Of a DNA stretch of 25,544 nt, positions 6,671 through 16,215 are shown one piece after another. The translations under genes were made by a program, and so were the position numbers. Location of the stretch: the NCBI GenBank assembly GCA_036563895.1, contig DATCLN010000012.1, positions 1 through 25,544 on the forward strand. Direction: 5' to 3'. The stretch's first letter is position 1. Every line of letters begins with the position of its first letter. The DNA comes from ZCTH02-B3 sp036563895. Lineage in GTDB: Bacteria > Bacillota > Bacilli > Paenibacillales > Paenibacillaceae. The notes beneath the pieces are model-generated. The model had not been told where the DNA came from. It worked only from the letters and a program-made list of their open reading frames with translations, and ran no database searches.

Positions 6671-7938
6671 GCCGAATCCGCTCCATCCTCCGAAGCGGTG
6701 ATGGTGCCGTCCGGCCCGATGACCGCACCGAAGGAAACGGATTCGATCCGTTCAAGCAGCTTGCGGGCCGCTTCCGGCTCCATGGGCGCCGGCTGGAATT
6801 TGTCCGCGAACATCGGATGAAACCGCAGGGCGCACGCTCCGCTTTTTTCGCATTCCGCCACGAGGACGCCGGTTTCCTGGGTTTTCGACAACCCCGTGGT
6901 GGTGAACACAAAATTGCCCAGGCTGTAGGCGATCCACCGGCCCTTGTAGGGCTCGAATCCCTGCAGCACGTGGGGATGGCAGCCGACCACCAGGTCGGCG
7001 CCTGCGTCGATGAAAGCGCGGCCCATCTCGCGCTGGTACGGCTCGGGTTGGTCGTTGCGCTCCACGCCCCAGTGCATGTAGACGACCACCACGTCGGCCT
7101 TTTCGTCCGCTTCCCGGATGGCGGCGATGGCGCGGGTGGTGTCGTAGGCTTCCGCGACGCCGGGATTGCGGGGTCCGGCTTTCCAGGACACTTCCGGCAC
7201 GACGCGGCTCAAGCCGATCAAGGCCACCGTGATGCCGTTTCGCTCCAGCATCGCCGGCGCGTATGCTTCCTTTTCGTTTTGTCCCGCCCCCATGAAGGCC
7301 AGCCCGGCTTCCTTCAGATGGGCGATGGTGTCCTCGAGCCCTTCCAGGCCCTGGTCAAGGATATGGTTGTTCGCCAGCGACAGCGCGTCAAATCCCGCTT
7401 CCCGCAGGGCAGCGGCGTGTTCGGGCGCGGCCTTGAACACGTATTGCTTGTTTTCGGCGGGCACGCCCCGCGAGGTAAAGGGGGTTTCCAGGTTGCCGAC
7501 GGCCAGATCGGCGCTTTCCAGAACAGGCTTAGCCTTGCGGAACGGGTAGTCGGCGCCTTCCCGCCGCATCGCCTCCGCCACCCGGCCGGCGGGCAAAAGG
7601 TCGCCGACCAGCGCAATGGTGACCGTCTCCCGGACGGGTACCGCCGAAGGGGACGGGGACGCGGGATGCGCTTCGGAAGCACCTCCGCCGGTTCCTCCGC
7701 CCGCCGGGCCAAGATCGCCCGTGTTATCCGGGGAAGCGGAGCTTCCGGAACCGTGCGCGGAAGAAGGCGGGTCCCCGTCCCGCCATGCGGGAAAAAGCGG
7801 GTCCCCGTTCCGCCATGCGGCGTAATCGAGCCCGCCCACCAGCACGAGGGCGGCCAGCATGAACAAATTCAGCGCCAGCAGGAACCTGGCGCGTGCGCGT
7901 CTGCGGCGGTATTTTTCCTTGCGGGAAAGACGCACCAT
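6667..7938 (-). CDS. CapA-family protein (poly-gamma-glutamate synthesis type, metallophosphatase fold)
   Basis: The 423-residue protein starts with a basic cytoplasmic tail and one membrane segment at about residues 18-41. A Gly/Ser/Pro-rich linker leads to an outside CapA domain beginning ETVTIALVGDLLPAGR. Further family motifs are AVGNLETPFT, LSLANNHILDQG, VVVYMHWGVE, GADLVVGCHPHVLQGFE and YSLGNFVF. CapA proteins are linked to poly-gamma-glutamate capsule formation, but many homologues sit outside capsule loci. No capBC partners are seen here. The ATG follows GGAGGAT with 8-nt spacing, and an extended -10 promoter lies upstream. The linker contains a 30-bp tandem duplication. Its function is therefore only known at family level. 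Confidence 0.9.
   Translation of the reverse strand: MVRLSRKEKYRRRRARARFLLALNLFMLAALVLVGGLDYAAWRNGDPLFPAWRDGDPPSSAHGSGSSASPDNTGDLGPAGGGTGGGASEAHPASPSPSAVPVRETVTIALVGDLLPAGRVAEAMRREGADYPFRKAKPVLESADLAVGNLETPFTSRGVPAENKQYVFKAAPEHAAALREAGFDALSLANNHILDQGLEGLEDTIAHLKEAGLAFMGAGQNEKEAYAPAMLERNGITVALIGLSRVVPEVSWKAGPRNPGVAEAYDTTRAIAAIREADEKADVVVVYMHWGVERNDQPEPYQREMGRAFIDAGADLVVGCHPHVLQGFEPYKGRWIAYSLGNFVFTTTGLSKTQETGVLVAECEKSGACALRFHPMFADKFQPAPMEPEAARKLLERIESVSFGAVIGPDGTITASEDGADSA
7767..7820 (-). repeat. Tandem duplication with 30-bp period inside the CapA-family gene
   Basis: Two 24-nt copies (7767-7790 and 7797-7820) differ at one base and are offset by 30 nt. They encode the repeated AWRNGDPLFP / AWRDGDP segment just after the membrane helix. 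The reading frame is preserved. Confidence 0.85.
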
Positions 7939-7953
7939 GGCGGCATCCTCCGG

Positions 7954-7972
7954 CTTCCCGGTTCTCGGGAAG
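7954..7972 (-). other. Hairpin in the capA leader
   Basis: CTTCCCG (7954-7960) and CGGGAAG (7966-7972) form a perfect 7-bp stem with a 5-nt loop, just upstream of the capA ribosome binding site. There is no T-run. Because the -10 box is at 7975-7980, part of the stem would be at the very 5' end of the transcript. Confidence 0.4.
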
Positions 7973-7974
7973 CC

Positions 7975-7983
7975 ATTATACCA
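7975..7983 (-). promoter_or_regulatory. Extended -10 promoter for capA-GDPD
   Basis: On the minus strand TGGTATAAT is a perfect -10 hexamer with the TGn extension. No good -35 hexamer is seen at the usual distance, which is common for extended -10 promoters. It lies 37-45 nt upstream of the capA start codon. Confidence 0.6.
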
Positions 7984-8019
7984 TACCCGGGGAAAAAATG
8001 CTTGAAGCGAAGGGCCCGG

Positions 8020-9462
8020 TCATCGGGCATCGGACGGAAGGCCCAGCAACGCGGCGGCGGACTTGCGGCCCTGCGCGGCGCAATCAGGCAGGCCGACGCC
8101 TTCGACGGGCGCCCCCGCCACCAGCACCCCCGGAAGACGGCTCTCCAGCTGCCGGCGCAGCTCCGCGATCCGCTCCAGGTGCCCCACCGCGTACTGCGGC
8201 ATGGCGTCGCGGTGCCGGCTGATGACCACAAGCTCCGGACGCGCCGTGAGATCCATGAGGTCCCGCAAATCCCTCTTGACCGCGTATTCCAGCGAATCGT
8301 CGGGCAGATGGACCGCCGTCTCGTCGCCGGCGCGGCCCACGTAGCAGCGCAGCAGGCGCTTGCCGGCCGGGGCGGTGTGCGGCCATTTTGTCGACGTCCA
8401 GGTGGAAGCGGTGATCACCCGCCCTTCCCCGCGGGGCACGAGAAAACCGGAACCGTCCAGCTTGTGGCCGAAGCGGCGCGCGTCGTACCCGAGGGCGACG
8501 TTGGCCACGGATACGTACTCCACCCGGCGCAGGGCCTCCGCATCCACGTGCGGTTCGAGGAGCCTCGCCGCCGCCGGCGCCGGGATCGCCACGATTACCG
8601 CGTCGGCGGCGACCTCGACCCCGTTTTCGGCCACGATCCGATACGGCGCGCCGTCCGGGGCGTTCCTTTCCAGCGAGACGGCGGCGGCGCCGAACCGGAT
8701 GGCGCAGCCGTCCCTGAGAAGCCGGCGTTCCAGGGCTTCCACCACGGAATACAGGCCGCGCCGGAAGCTCAGGAAAGTCCGTCCGCGGGCTTCCGGCGGC
8801 AGATTCGCCGGCGAAGACCGCGCGCGGACGGCGGCCATGCCGCGGATCAGGCTGCCGTATTTGCGCTCCAGTTCGGCAAACTGCGGCAAGGTCGCACGCA
8901 GGCTCAGGCGGTCGGGATCGCCGGCGTGGATGCCCGCCAGGAGCGGTTCGGCGATCCGCTCCGCCACTTCCCGGCCCAGCCTGCGCCGCAAAAACTCACC
9001 CACCGATTCGTCGCCGTCCTTCGCGCGGCGGGGAAGAAACAGATCGAACGCGGCGCGCAGCTTGCCGAAGGGCGAGATGACGCCGGTGCGGGCCAGCGCC
9101 CCCAGATCGGAGGGAACGCCCATCATGAGCCCTTCCGGCATCGGATGGAGGCGCCCCCGGTGCACGATGTACGTCGTCCTGGCCAGCGGGGAGGTCAGCG
9201 CCAGTTCCTTGTCCAGCCCCAGATCCCGGGCCAGTTCGATCATCGCCGTCTTGCGGGCGAGGAACGAATCCGGTCCGCGTTCGATCACGTAGCCGTCCCG
9301 GCGCAGCGTGTCGATCCGACCGCCCAGGCGGTCGGAACTTTCCAGCAGCGTGACCCGCACCGGGCGGCCCTGCCGTTCGGCGAACCGGTACAAGTAAAAA
9401 GCGGCGCTGAGGCCGGTGATCCCGCCGCCCAACACCGCGACCCGGAGCGGTTCAGCCGTCAT
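8020..9462 (-). CDS. hemY: Coproporphyrinogen III oxidase / protoporphyrinogen oxidase, HemY type
   Basis: This 480-residue FAD enzyme begins MTAEPLRVAVLGGGITGLSA, with the dinucleotide-binding GGGITG at residues 12-17. It continues with the family segments LLESSDRLGGRIDT, IERGPDSFLARK, LRCYVGRAGDE and the C-terminal VLVAGAPVEGVGLPDCAAQG flavin-binding region. In Gram-positive bacteria this enzyme (also called CgoX) oxidises coproporphyrinogen III to coproporphyrin III. The ATG at 9462 has a GGAGG-type site and lies inside the end of hemH (11-nt overlap). A longer frame upstream is hemH shadow. It is the last gene of hemE-hemH-hemY. The coproporphyrin haem decarboxylase needed to finish that route is not in the window. 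Confidence 0.95.
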   Translation of the reverse strand: MTAEPLRVAVLGGGITGLSAAFYLYRFAERQGRPVRVTLLESSDRLGGRIDTLRRDGYVIERGPDSFLARKTAMIELARDLGLDKELALTSPLARTTYIVHRGRLHPMPEGLMMGVPSDLGALARTGVISPFGKLRAAFDLFLPRRAKDGDESVGEFLRRRLGREVAERIAEPLLAGIHAGDPDRLSLRATLPQFAELERKYGSLIRGMAAVRARSSPANLPPEARGRTFLSFRRGLYSVVEALERRLLRDGCAIRFGAAAVSLERNAPDGAPYRIVAENGVEVAADAVIVAIPAPAAARLLEPHVDAEALRRVEYVSVANVALGYDARRFGHKLDGSGFLVPRGEGRVITASTWTSTKWPHTAPAGKRLLRCYVGRAGDETAVHLPDDSLEYAVKRDLRDLMDLTARPELVVISRHRDAMPQYAVGHLERIAELRRQLESRLPGVLVAGAPVEGVGLPDCAAQGRKSAAALLGLPSDAR

Positions 9463-10399
9463 GCGGCAACCCCTCCTCCGCCGCCTGCACGCAGTCCGCA
9501 AGAACCCGCATGAAGCGGGGATCGTCGTTCAGCATCTCGATCCGTTCCAGACGCATGCCCTTCTCTTCGGCAAAGCGTTTGGCTTCGATGTCGATGTCGT
9601 AGAGCACTTCCAGGTGGTCGGACACGAAGCCGACGGGCGCGACCAGCACCTCCCGCACGCCTTCCTTGGCGGCCTGCTCCAGCGACTCCAACAGGTCCGG
9701 CCCGAGCCACGGTTCCCCCGTCTGCCCGGCGCTTTGCCAGGAAAACCCCCACCGCTCCACGCCGGCGGCTTCGGCCACGGCGCGGGACGTGGCGAGCAGC
9801 TGGCCGGGGTACGGATCGTTCCAGGTCAAAATCTTCTCCGGCAGGCTGTGGGCGGTAAACAGCACGAGCACTTCCCCGCGCCGGTCTCCGAAACGGTCCA
9901 GCGCGTGCTTCACCCGGTCGGCGAAGGCTCCGATCAGCTCGGGATGCAGATGATATTCCCGCACGAAGGCCATGCGGACGCCCCGTTTCGCGGCTTCCGC
10001 TTCCGCCCGCTTGATGTAAGAGCCGACGCTCATGGCGGAATCGTGCGGCGCCAGCACGATGCCGACGGCCCGCCGGATGCCGTCTTCGGCCATCTGCGCC
10101 ACCCCGTCCTCGATAAACGGGGAGACGTGTTTCAGGCCCTGATAGCAGACATAGCGGCCCTGGCCCGCCCGCCGGTCCAGCTCCCGCTGCAGGCCTTCCA
10201 CCTGGCGGTTCGTGTGTTCCCTAAGGGGAAACACGCCGCCGATCATGCGGTATCGTTCGATGAGATCGGCCAGCTGCTCGGGGGAAGGCGGCCTTCCGTG
10301 ACGGATGTGGGTATAGTACGCCTCCACCTGGTCGAAGCCGGCAGGAGTGCCGTAGGACATCACAAGTACGCCGGTGGGTTTTTGCGCCGTATCGTTCAT
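9452..10399 (-). CDS. hemH: Ferrochelatase (coproporphyrin type)
   Basis: The 315-residue protein inserts iron into the porphyrin ring. The conserved catalytic residues are H184 in LFTAHSLPEKIL and E264 in GFVSDHLEVLYDID, at nearly the same numbers as in the Bacillus subtilis enzyme. Other family segments are VLVMSYGTP at the start and LAPHDSAMSVGSY. ATG 10399 is chosen because the AGAGG site sits about 8 nt before it. A TTG at 10405 would be only 2 nt from the site. The gene begins 16 nt after hemE and overlaps hemY by 11 nt, so the three genes form one operon. In this phylum the substrate is expected to be coproporphyrin III (the CpfC role). Confidence 0.96.
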   Translation of the reverse strand: MNDTAQKPTGVLVMSYGTPAGFDQVEAYYTHIRHGRPPSPEQLADLIERYRMIGGVFPLREHTNRQVEGLQRELDRRAGQGRYVCYQGLKHVSPFIEDGVAQMAEDGIRRAVGIVLAPHDSAMSVGSYIKRAEAEAAKRGVRMAFVREYHLHPELIGAFADRVKHALDRFGDRRGEVLVLFTAHSLPEKILTWNDPYPGQLLATSRAVAEAAGVERWGFSWQSAGQTGEPWLGPDLLESLEQAAKEGVREVLVAPVGFVSDHLEVLYDIDIEAKRFAEEKGMRLERIEMLNDDPRFMRVLADCVQAAEEGLPHDG

Positions 10400-10415
10400 C
10401 GCCAACGCCTCTTTT

Positions 10416-11465
10416 TCATCGGGTTTTGGAAATGCGGTCAGCGGAATATTCGTGCACGAATTCGGTCAGCTCGCGAAGCTTGTCCAGGGACGCTTCCGGA
10501 AACAGGCCGTGGCCCAGGTTGAAAATGTAGCCCGGTTCCGCCATGCCCTCGTCGATCACCCGCGCGGCCTGCTCCAGCAGGACGGGCGTCGGGGCGGTCA
10601 GCACGTACGGATCGAGGTTCCCCTGGACGGCAAAACGGCCGCCGGTGCGGCGCCGGGCTTCCGTGAGGGTCACCCGCCAGTCCACGCCGATGACGTCCGC
10701 CCGCAAATCCTGAAGCAACGGCAAAAGCTCACCCGAACCCACGCCCGGAAAATAGATTTTCGGCACGTCGAGATCCGACAGCGCGTCGAACACCGCCCGC
10801 ACGTGGGGCAGCACGTACCGCTCGTAATCCCGGGGCGACAGGGCCCCCGCCCAGCTGTCGAACAGCTGGAACGCCCCCGCGCCGGCTTCCACGTGGGCGC
10901 GCAGCCAGGCGGCCGCGGTCTCGGCGAGCAGTCCCATCAGCCGGTGCCACAGCTCCGGTTCGCCGTACATCATCGCCTTCGTGAGGCGGAAGTTGCGCGT
11001 CGGCCTTCCTTCGATCAGGTAGCTCGCCAGGGTGAACGGCGCGCCGGCGAAGGTGATGAGCGGCACCTTGAGCTCGCGGACGAGGATCCGGATCGTCTCC
11101 AGGGCATGCGGCAGGCCGCCTTCCGCGGCGCCCGGCCTGAGCCGCTCCAGATCGGCGGCGGTGCGCACAGGCTCGGCGATCACCGGGCCCTGGTGCCGGA
11201 CGATCTCGAAGCGGACGCCGAGCCCCTCCAGCGGAATCATGATGTCGGAATACAGGATGGCGGCGTCGACGCCCAGCTTGCGCACGGGAAGCAGTGTCAC
11301 TTCCGCGGCCAGCTCGGGCCGGCGGCATATCTCAAGCAGGGAATATTTCTCCTTGATCCTGCGGTAGTCGGGATCGTACCGCCCCGCCTGGCGCATGTAC
11401 CAGACGGGCGCCCGGTCGACAGCCTCCCGGCGGCAGGCGCGCAAAAAACGGTCGTTGAACGTCAT
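10416..11465 (-). CDS. hemE: Uroporphyrinogen decarboxylase
   Basis: The 349-residue protein converts uroporphyrinogen III to coproporphyrinogen III in the cytosol. Family hallmarks are RAPVWYMRQAGRY (residues 18-30, R25 substrate-binding), YSDIMIPLEGLG with the essential D74, PLITFAGAPFTLASYLIEG, and FNLGHGLFPEAS near the end. The start is placed at ATG 11465 (MTFNDRFLRA). An in-frame ATG at 11507 lies about where the predicted transcript begins and has no ribosome binding site. The site before 11465 is AAGGGGA. It is the first gene of hemE-hemH-hemY. Confidence 0.96.
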   Translation of the reverse strand: MTFNDRFLRACRREAVDRAPVWYMRQAGRYDPDYRRIKEKYSLLEICRRPELAAEVTLLPVRKLGVDAAILYSDIMIPLEGLGVRFEIVRHQGPVIAEPVRTAADLERLRPGAAEGGLPHALETIRILVRELKVPLITFAGAPFTLASYLIEGRPTRNFRLTKAMMYGEPELWHRLMGLLAETAAAWLRAHVEAGAGAFQLFDSWAGALSPRDYERYVLPHVRAVFDALSDLDVPKIYFPGVGSGELLPLLQDLRADVIGVDWRVTLTEARRRTGGRFAVQGNLDPYVLTAPTPVLLEQAARVIDEGMAEPGYIFNLGHGLFPEASLDKLRELTEFVHEYSADRISKTR

Positions 11466-11512
11466 GGCCGTCCCCTTCGCCCCTGCGGGCGTTCGTTGCG
11501 TCGTCATGTCTC

Positions 11513-11541
11513 ATTATGCCTGTTTTGTTTTTCCGCCACAA
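11513..11541 (-). promoter_or_regulatory. Promoter of the hemE-hemH-hemY operon
   Basis: On the minus strand TTGTGG (11536-11541) and CATAAT (11513-11518) are separated by 17 nt. The -10 matches 5 of 6 consensus bases and the -35 matches at least the key TTG. Transcription would start near 11506, which supports the downstream hemE start at 11465. Confidence 0.6.
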
Positions 11542-11610
11542 CCGCCGCGTTCCACCCGAGTATGACAATACTTTGAATTTGAACTCCTGGCGGAGACATC
11601 AAAATGGCGA

Positions 11611-11640
11611 AAAAAAAGGAGCCGCATCTCGCGATGCGGC
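11611..11640 (-). terminator. Rho-independent terminator of the sugar operon
   Basis: On the minus strand the arms at 11633-11640 and 11621-11628 (GCCGCATC / GATGCGGC) form a perfect 8-bp stem with a 4-nt loop. TCCTTTTTTTT follows. It lies 11 nt after the glycosidase stop codon and ahead of the hemE promoter. Confidence 0.92.
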
Positions 11641-11651
11641 AAGTTGGGGGG

Positions 11652-14600
11652 TCAGGTTCCGTCCGCGCCGAACCGGACGATCCACTCCCCTCCACGTCCG
11701 TCGGTCTTGATGTAAAGATCGCCGTCATGCAGGGCGTAACCGCCCGGCGCGAGCGATCGCAGGTCGTCGTGCCGCCGCAGCGGCCGCGCCGCGCCGTCCA
11801 ACGCTTCCGTCACCTCGCGGACCTGCGGCACCCGGCGCAGGATTACCGTCGCCGGGGCCGCGCACGGCCCGGACAGCCGGATCCGCGCCCCGTCCGGCGT
11901 GCGCTCCGCCTGGATGCGCACGCGGCTGCCCAGGTCGTCCTCGAACGTCTCGTCGATGCGCTCCCGCAGGAACAGGCTGAAGGCGAGGTTCACGTAGCCG
12001 TCCACCCGGTTGCCCACATCCCCCGGCAGCGCGTAGTCCTCCGGCAGGTTCCAGGCCACGGCGGTGTCGTGCTTCTGGAACACCGGAATTTCCTCGAGGG
12101 GGGCGGGCACCCGCTCCATGCGGCCGCCTTCCCGCACCTCGCCGCCGAACAGCGGCAGCCACCAGCCTTCCGGAAAATACACGTCCTTCACGGTCCGCCC
12201 TTCTTCCGCGACGGGCGCCACGAGCAGGGCGTCCCCGAACATGTACTGCTGGTTCAGCCGGGCGCAGCGCGGGTCGTCCGGATACGCGAGGGCCATCGCC
12301 CGCATGAGCGGCACGCCCGTCCGGCTGGTGCGGATCGCCTGGTCGTAGATATAGGGCAACAGGTTCATCCTGAGATCGGCGTAACGCTTGTAAAGGGTCA
12401 GCACCCACGGCTTGCCGGTCCGTTCCGCCACGTTCCAGGGCGTGCGGTCCTGGTTGAACTGGCCCTTGGATTCGGCGTGGTATTGCATGACGGGGCAGAA
12501 CGCCGCCATCTGCGCCGACCGCACGTACAGCTCCGCCGACGGCACGTCGCCGTGGAATCCGGCCAGGTCCCAGCCCCAGAACGGAATGCCGGACATGCCG
12601 CTGGTCAGCCCCGCGATGATGGAGCTCCGGAACGCCTCGAAGGTGGAGCGCTCGTCCCCCGCCCAGTGCAAGGGGTAATTTTGCGCTCCGGCATACCCCG
12701 CCCGGCTGAAGGTGACGGCGTCGCCGCCGGTGAGCTCCCGGGCGAAGGCGTGATAGGCGCCGACGTACAGATTGGGATACAGGTTGCGCATTTCCGCGCC
12801 GGTGCGCCCGTCGTGGAACACCACGTCCCCGTAGATGCACTCGCCTCCGTCCGTCTTGAACCCGTCTACGCCGACGTCCTCGATCAGATAGCGTCTTTTT
12901 TCAAACCACCATTTGCGGGTGAGCGGATTCGTGAAATCGGCGACGAGGCTTTCCTTGAACCACTCGAACGTCGGAATCCGGTAGGGGCTTCCGTCCGGCC
13001 GGCGGACGACGAGCCCGTGCTCCAGGGCGGTCCGCTCGTCTTCGTCCCGCTGGGCGTGGGGAATGCCCTCCATGAACTTGATCACCGGGATTTGCCACAG
13101 CAGCACGCGGATGCCGTGGGCGTGAAGGGTCTCCACCATGCCCTTCGGGTCCGGCCAGCGGCCCCATTCCGGAAAGCGGAAATCCTCGTACCGGTGGACG
13201 TCGAAACCGGATTTCGGCGTGTACTGGCTGTCGTTGAAAATGTAGAAGGTCGCTTCGTCGCTCCACTGTTCCAGCACCAGCACCGTGGCCGGAATCCGGT
13301 GGCGGATCGTCTGCTCCACCTGCTCCATGGTGACCGCCTGGCTGTCCCAGTTGTTGCTGGACATCCAAGGGCCGAAGGCCCATTTGGGCGGAAGGTGCGG
13401 CTTGCCCGTCACGTCGGTGTAAGCCTCAAGCACTTCGGCCGGCTTGCCCGGGAAGAGGTACAGTTCCAGATAGGCCGGTCGGGCACGAGCTCCGCTTCCG
13501 CTTCGAACCGGTCGCCAAGCCGGCTGCCGAACCGGAACTCGGAATAGGTTCCCGTGTGCAGATACAAACCGTAACCCTTCGAGCTGATCGCGAGGGGAAC
13601 AGGCATATACGTCCGCATCCCCTGGTCCCGGTACTGGTTGAACACGTGATGGTCGACGGTGCGGCCGGAAAACTCCAGGTCGGCGTAGCGCTCGCCGGTG
13701 CCATACATCCGCTCGCCGGGTTCCATGCGCAGATTGAGCCGCAGTTTGTGCACCCGGCCGTCTCCGTCCGTGAGCGCCTCAAACGGCGACGTCCCGCCGT
13801 GATCATACGTTTGCAGGATGATACGGCTCTGTTCATCCGTCAGGCGCAGATGTCCGCCGGCCGCGTCCACCGCGAGCCGCCATCGTCCGGCGGCAAGGAC
13901 GGCTTCTTTCTCCGACGCACCCGCCGCACCCGCCGGCAAGTCCGCCTCGCTTGCAAGATCGAAGACGCAGCGCAGCAACCGTCCGCCCGGCGTATCCAGG
14001 GTGACGCGGGGCCGAACGCCGCGGGCTTCCATGCCCTTAAGCGGCTGGAACACCAGCTCCACCCGGTCCGCACGGGCGCATAGCGCAGCCGGTTGCAGGG
14101 GCCGCCAGCCCCTGACCTGAAAGGAATAGGTATCGGAGACGGTGGTCGTCTCCCCCTCGGTGACGACAAACCGGTAGGCCACCCGGCTGCCGAAGGCGAA
14201 TTTCCCGATTTCCGCCCGCCAGATGCGCGTGCCGTCTTCGGCCACTCCGGGCTCCATCGGAACGGACGCCGCCCGGTCCCAGTCCGCGCCGTCCGCCGCC
14301 ACCTGGACCACAGCCTTTTGTGACGGGCGGTACGGCACCGTCTGCATGTGCACCGTCACGGCGTCGCCTTCCTCCGGCTCCCGCGGGAACCGCTCCGCCG
14401 CTTCCCTCACGTAGGGCGAGCGGGTGCCCGCCGGGCGGTGCACGATCCGCAGGCCCGCGCCGTCCGCGGCGCTCCCCGCGGATTTGCGCTCCAGATTCCA
14501 TTCCGCGATCCCGAGGACGATCCAGGCGAGATCGCTTTCCCGGGGCGGGCCGCAAGATTCCAGGTCGTGGCGGGCGTATTGGGGTACCCGCGCCGTCGCG

Positions 14601-15394
14601 GTGTCGTATTCCGGCAGTTTCCCATCCCGTTCCCCCAGCCGCCGGACGGCCTCCAGGAGCTCCGCGGCCCGGGCGAGATCGCCGCGCTCCGTGTAATACC
14701 AGGCGAGAAGCGCCGTCAGGTCCGGCCGGGCGCATCCCCCGTAGCGTGTATCGTTCAGGGAAAACCGGACCCCGCCGCCGTCCGCCAGATGCCCTTCCAG
14801 CCAGTCCACCGCGGCGACGAGGACCAAGTCCCCGGCGTTGAACAGCCCGAAAGGCACCGCCGCCACACCCGCATCCCCGGCGGATTCACGGCTGCCGAGG
14901 GTGCCGACCGTCCGGCCCTCGTGCAGCATGTGGGAAAAAACGAATTCGCGGATTTCCCGAAGCAGGCGGCGCGCCTCCTCGTCCTGGAAATGCCGGTCCG
15001 CCGCCCGCAGGCCGCCATAGGCCATCGCCAGATTGACGAGATGAATGCCGCGGCTTTCCGGCACCAGCCAGTGCGGGCACGGCCGGTTCCACCCGCGGCC
15101 GATGGCGGCGACGGCGTTCCGGACGGCGTCGGCGTGCTCTCGCAGCGCCTCCGTCCGGCCGGATGCGTCCGCATATTCGCCCAGCACCCACAGCCAAAGC
15201 GCGGCATCGAGGAAGTGCTCACTCTCCCCGATCCCCGGCGCCCGGCGTCGCAAATACGCGTCGCATCCGTCGAACGTCCGTTTTGCGTGCGCATCCAGCC
15301 AGCAAAGAAACGCCGCCGTCACGGCGTCCAGTGTATCCAAACGGGCGCGGATGGCGCCCAGTTGCGTTCTGCCTTGCGAATTCACGGCGTTCAT
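11652..15394 (-). pseudogene. Large GH31 glycosidase with GH15-like N-terminal region, split by a frameshift
   Basis: Two overlapping frames together encode one protein of about 1,245 residues. The upstream part (13409-15394) has an alpha-helical N-terminal region of roughly 310 residues. Its PDLTALLAWYYTERGDLARAAELL and DGKLPEYDTATARVPQ segments recall GH15-type barrels. An Ig-like module and the GH31 N-terminal beta domain follow (MYGTGERYADLEFSGRTVD). The downstream part (11652-13433) is the GH31 barrel, with nucleophile D195 in FKTDGGE and acid/base D260 in HWAGDERST, most like the YicI alpha-xylosidase group. The frame breaks at about 13469-13480: DRPIWNC replaces the expected AYLELYLFPGKPAEV. 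ATG 15394 overlaps the permease stop (ATGA); GTG 15385 is better spaced from AAAGG. Substrate is unresolved. Confidence 0.85.
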
Positions 15395-16215
15395 CCTTTC
15401 AGACCGCCCACCTGCAGGCCGGCTCTAAAATGTTTCTGCGCGGCAAGGAAGACGATCAAAATGGGCACGATCGAGATGAGGCTGCCCGCCATGAGCGTGT
15501 TGTAATCGGTGGCGTATTGGCCGCTCAGCTTGCTGAGGGCAAGGGGCAGCGTCATCTTTTCCGGTTCGGTCAGCATGACGAGGGGCCACAGATAATCATT
15601 CCAGGCGTCCATGAACGCGATCACGGCGAGGGTGGCCAGAATGGGCGCGCTCAGCGGAATCATCAGCCGGATGAAGATCGTGCGATGCCCGGCTCCGTCC
15701 ATGACCGCCGCGTCGATGTACGCGTCGCTCACCGTCCGCATGTGCTGGCGCAGCATGAAGATCGCGAAGGCGTTGAAGATCGACGGCGCGATGACGCCCG
15801 TGAAGGTGTTGACGAGATCCAGTTCCTTCATCACCAGGAAAAGCGGAATGAACGTCGCCTGCTGCGGAATCATCATCGTGGCGAGAATCAGGGCGAACAG
15901 CGCTTCCCGGCCGCGGAACCGGATCTTGGCAAAGGCGTACGCCGCCATGGAAGCCGCGGTCAGCCGGATGATGGTGGTCATCACGGCGACATAGGCGCTG
16001 TTCAGGATCGTCCGTGCGAACGGAAACACTTCGAACACCTTGCGGTAGCCCTCGAAGCTGATTTCCTCCGGAATCCATTGGATGGGCACGGCGGTGAGCG
16101 CCCCTTTGCTCTTGAGGGATGTGCTGATCATCCAGAAAAACGGAATCAGCACCATGACCGCGATCACCGTTGCCGTCACATAGAACATCACGGGCCCTGC
16201 GTAACGCTTAAGCAT
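15391..16215 (-). CDS. ABC sugar transporter permease, MalG/CUT1 type
   Basis: The 274-residue protein has six predicted membrane segments and the cytoplasmic EAA loop DAAVMDGAGHRTIFIRLMIPLSAP that docks the ATPase. Its C-terminus (AQKHFRAGLQVGGLKG) is typical of the MalG side of CUT1 transporters. The ATG overlaps the stop of the first permease by 8 nt, and its own stop overlaps the glycosidase ATG. It is intact, unlike the binding protein, the partner permease and the glycosidase around it. No ATPase gene is nearby; Gram-positive CUT1 systems usually share an MsmX-type ATPase encoded elsewhere. Without its partners it is probably not functional in this genome, if those lesions are real. Confidence 0.93.
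   Translation of the reverse strand: MLKRYAGPVMFYVTATVIAVMVLIPFFWMISTSLKSKGALTAVPIQWIPEEISFEGYRKVFEVFPFARTILNSAYVAVMTTIIRLTAASMAAYAFAKIRFRGREALFALILATMMIPQQATFIPLFLVMKELDLVNTFTGVIAPSIFNAFAIFMLRQHMRTVSDAYIDAAVMDGAGHRTIFIRLMIPLSAPILATLAVIAFMDAWNDYLWPLVMLTEPEKMTLPLALSKLSGQYATDYNTLMAGSLISIVPILIVFLAAQKHFRAGLQVGGLKG

Noticed and set aside
8000..8040. Hairpin at the end of hemY as a terminator
   Set aside because: The GCCCG/CGGGC stem overlaps the stop codon and the T-run is 17 nt away, too far for an intrinsic terminator.
6817..9513. Open plus-strand frame of 898 codons across capA and hemY
   Set aside because: It is the antisense shadow of two well-identified genes and has no recognisable motif or start signal.
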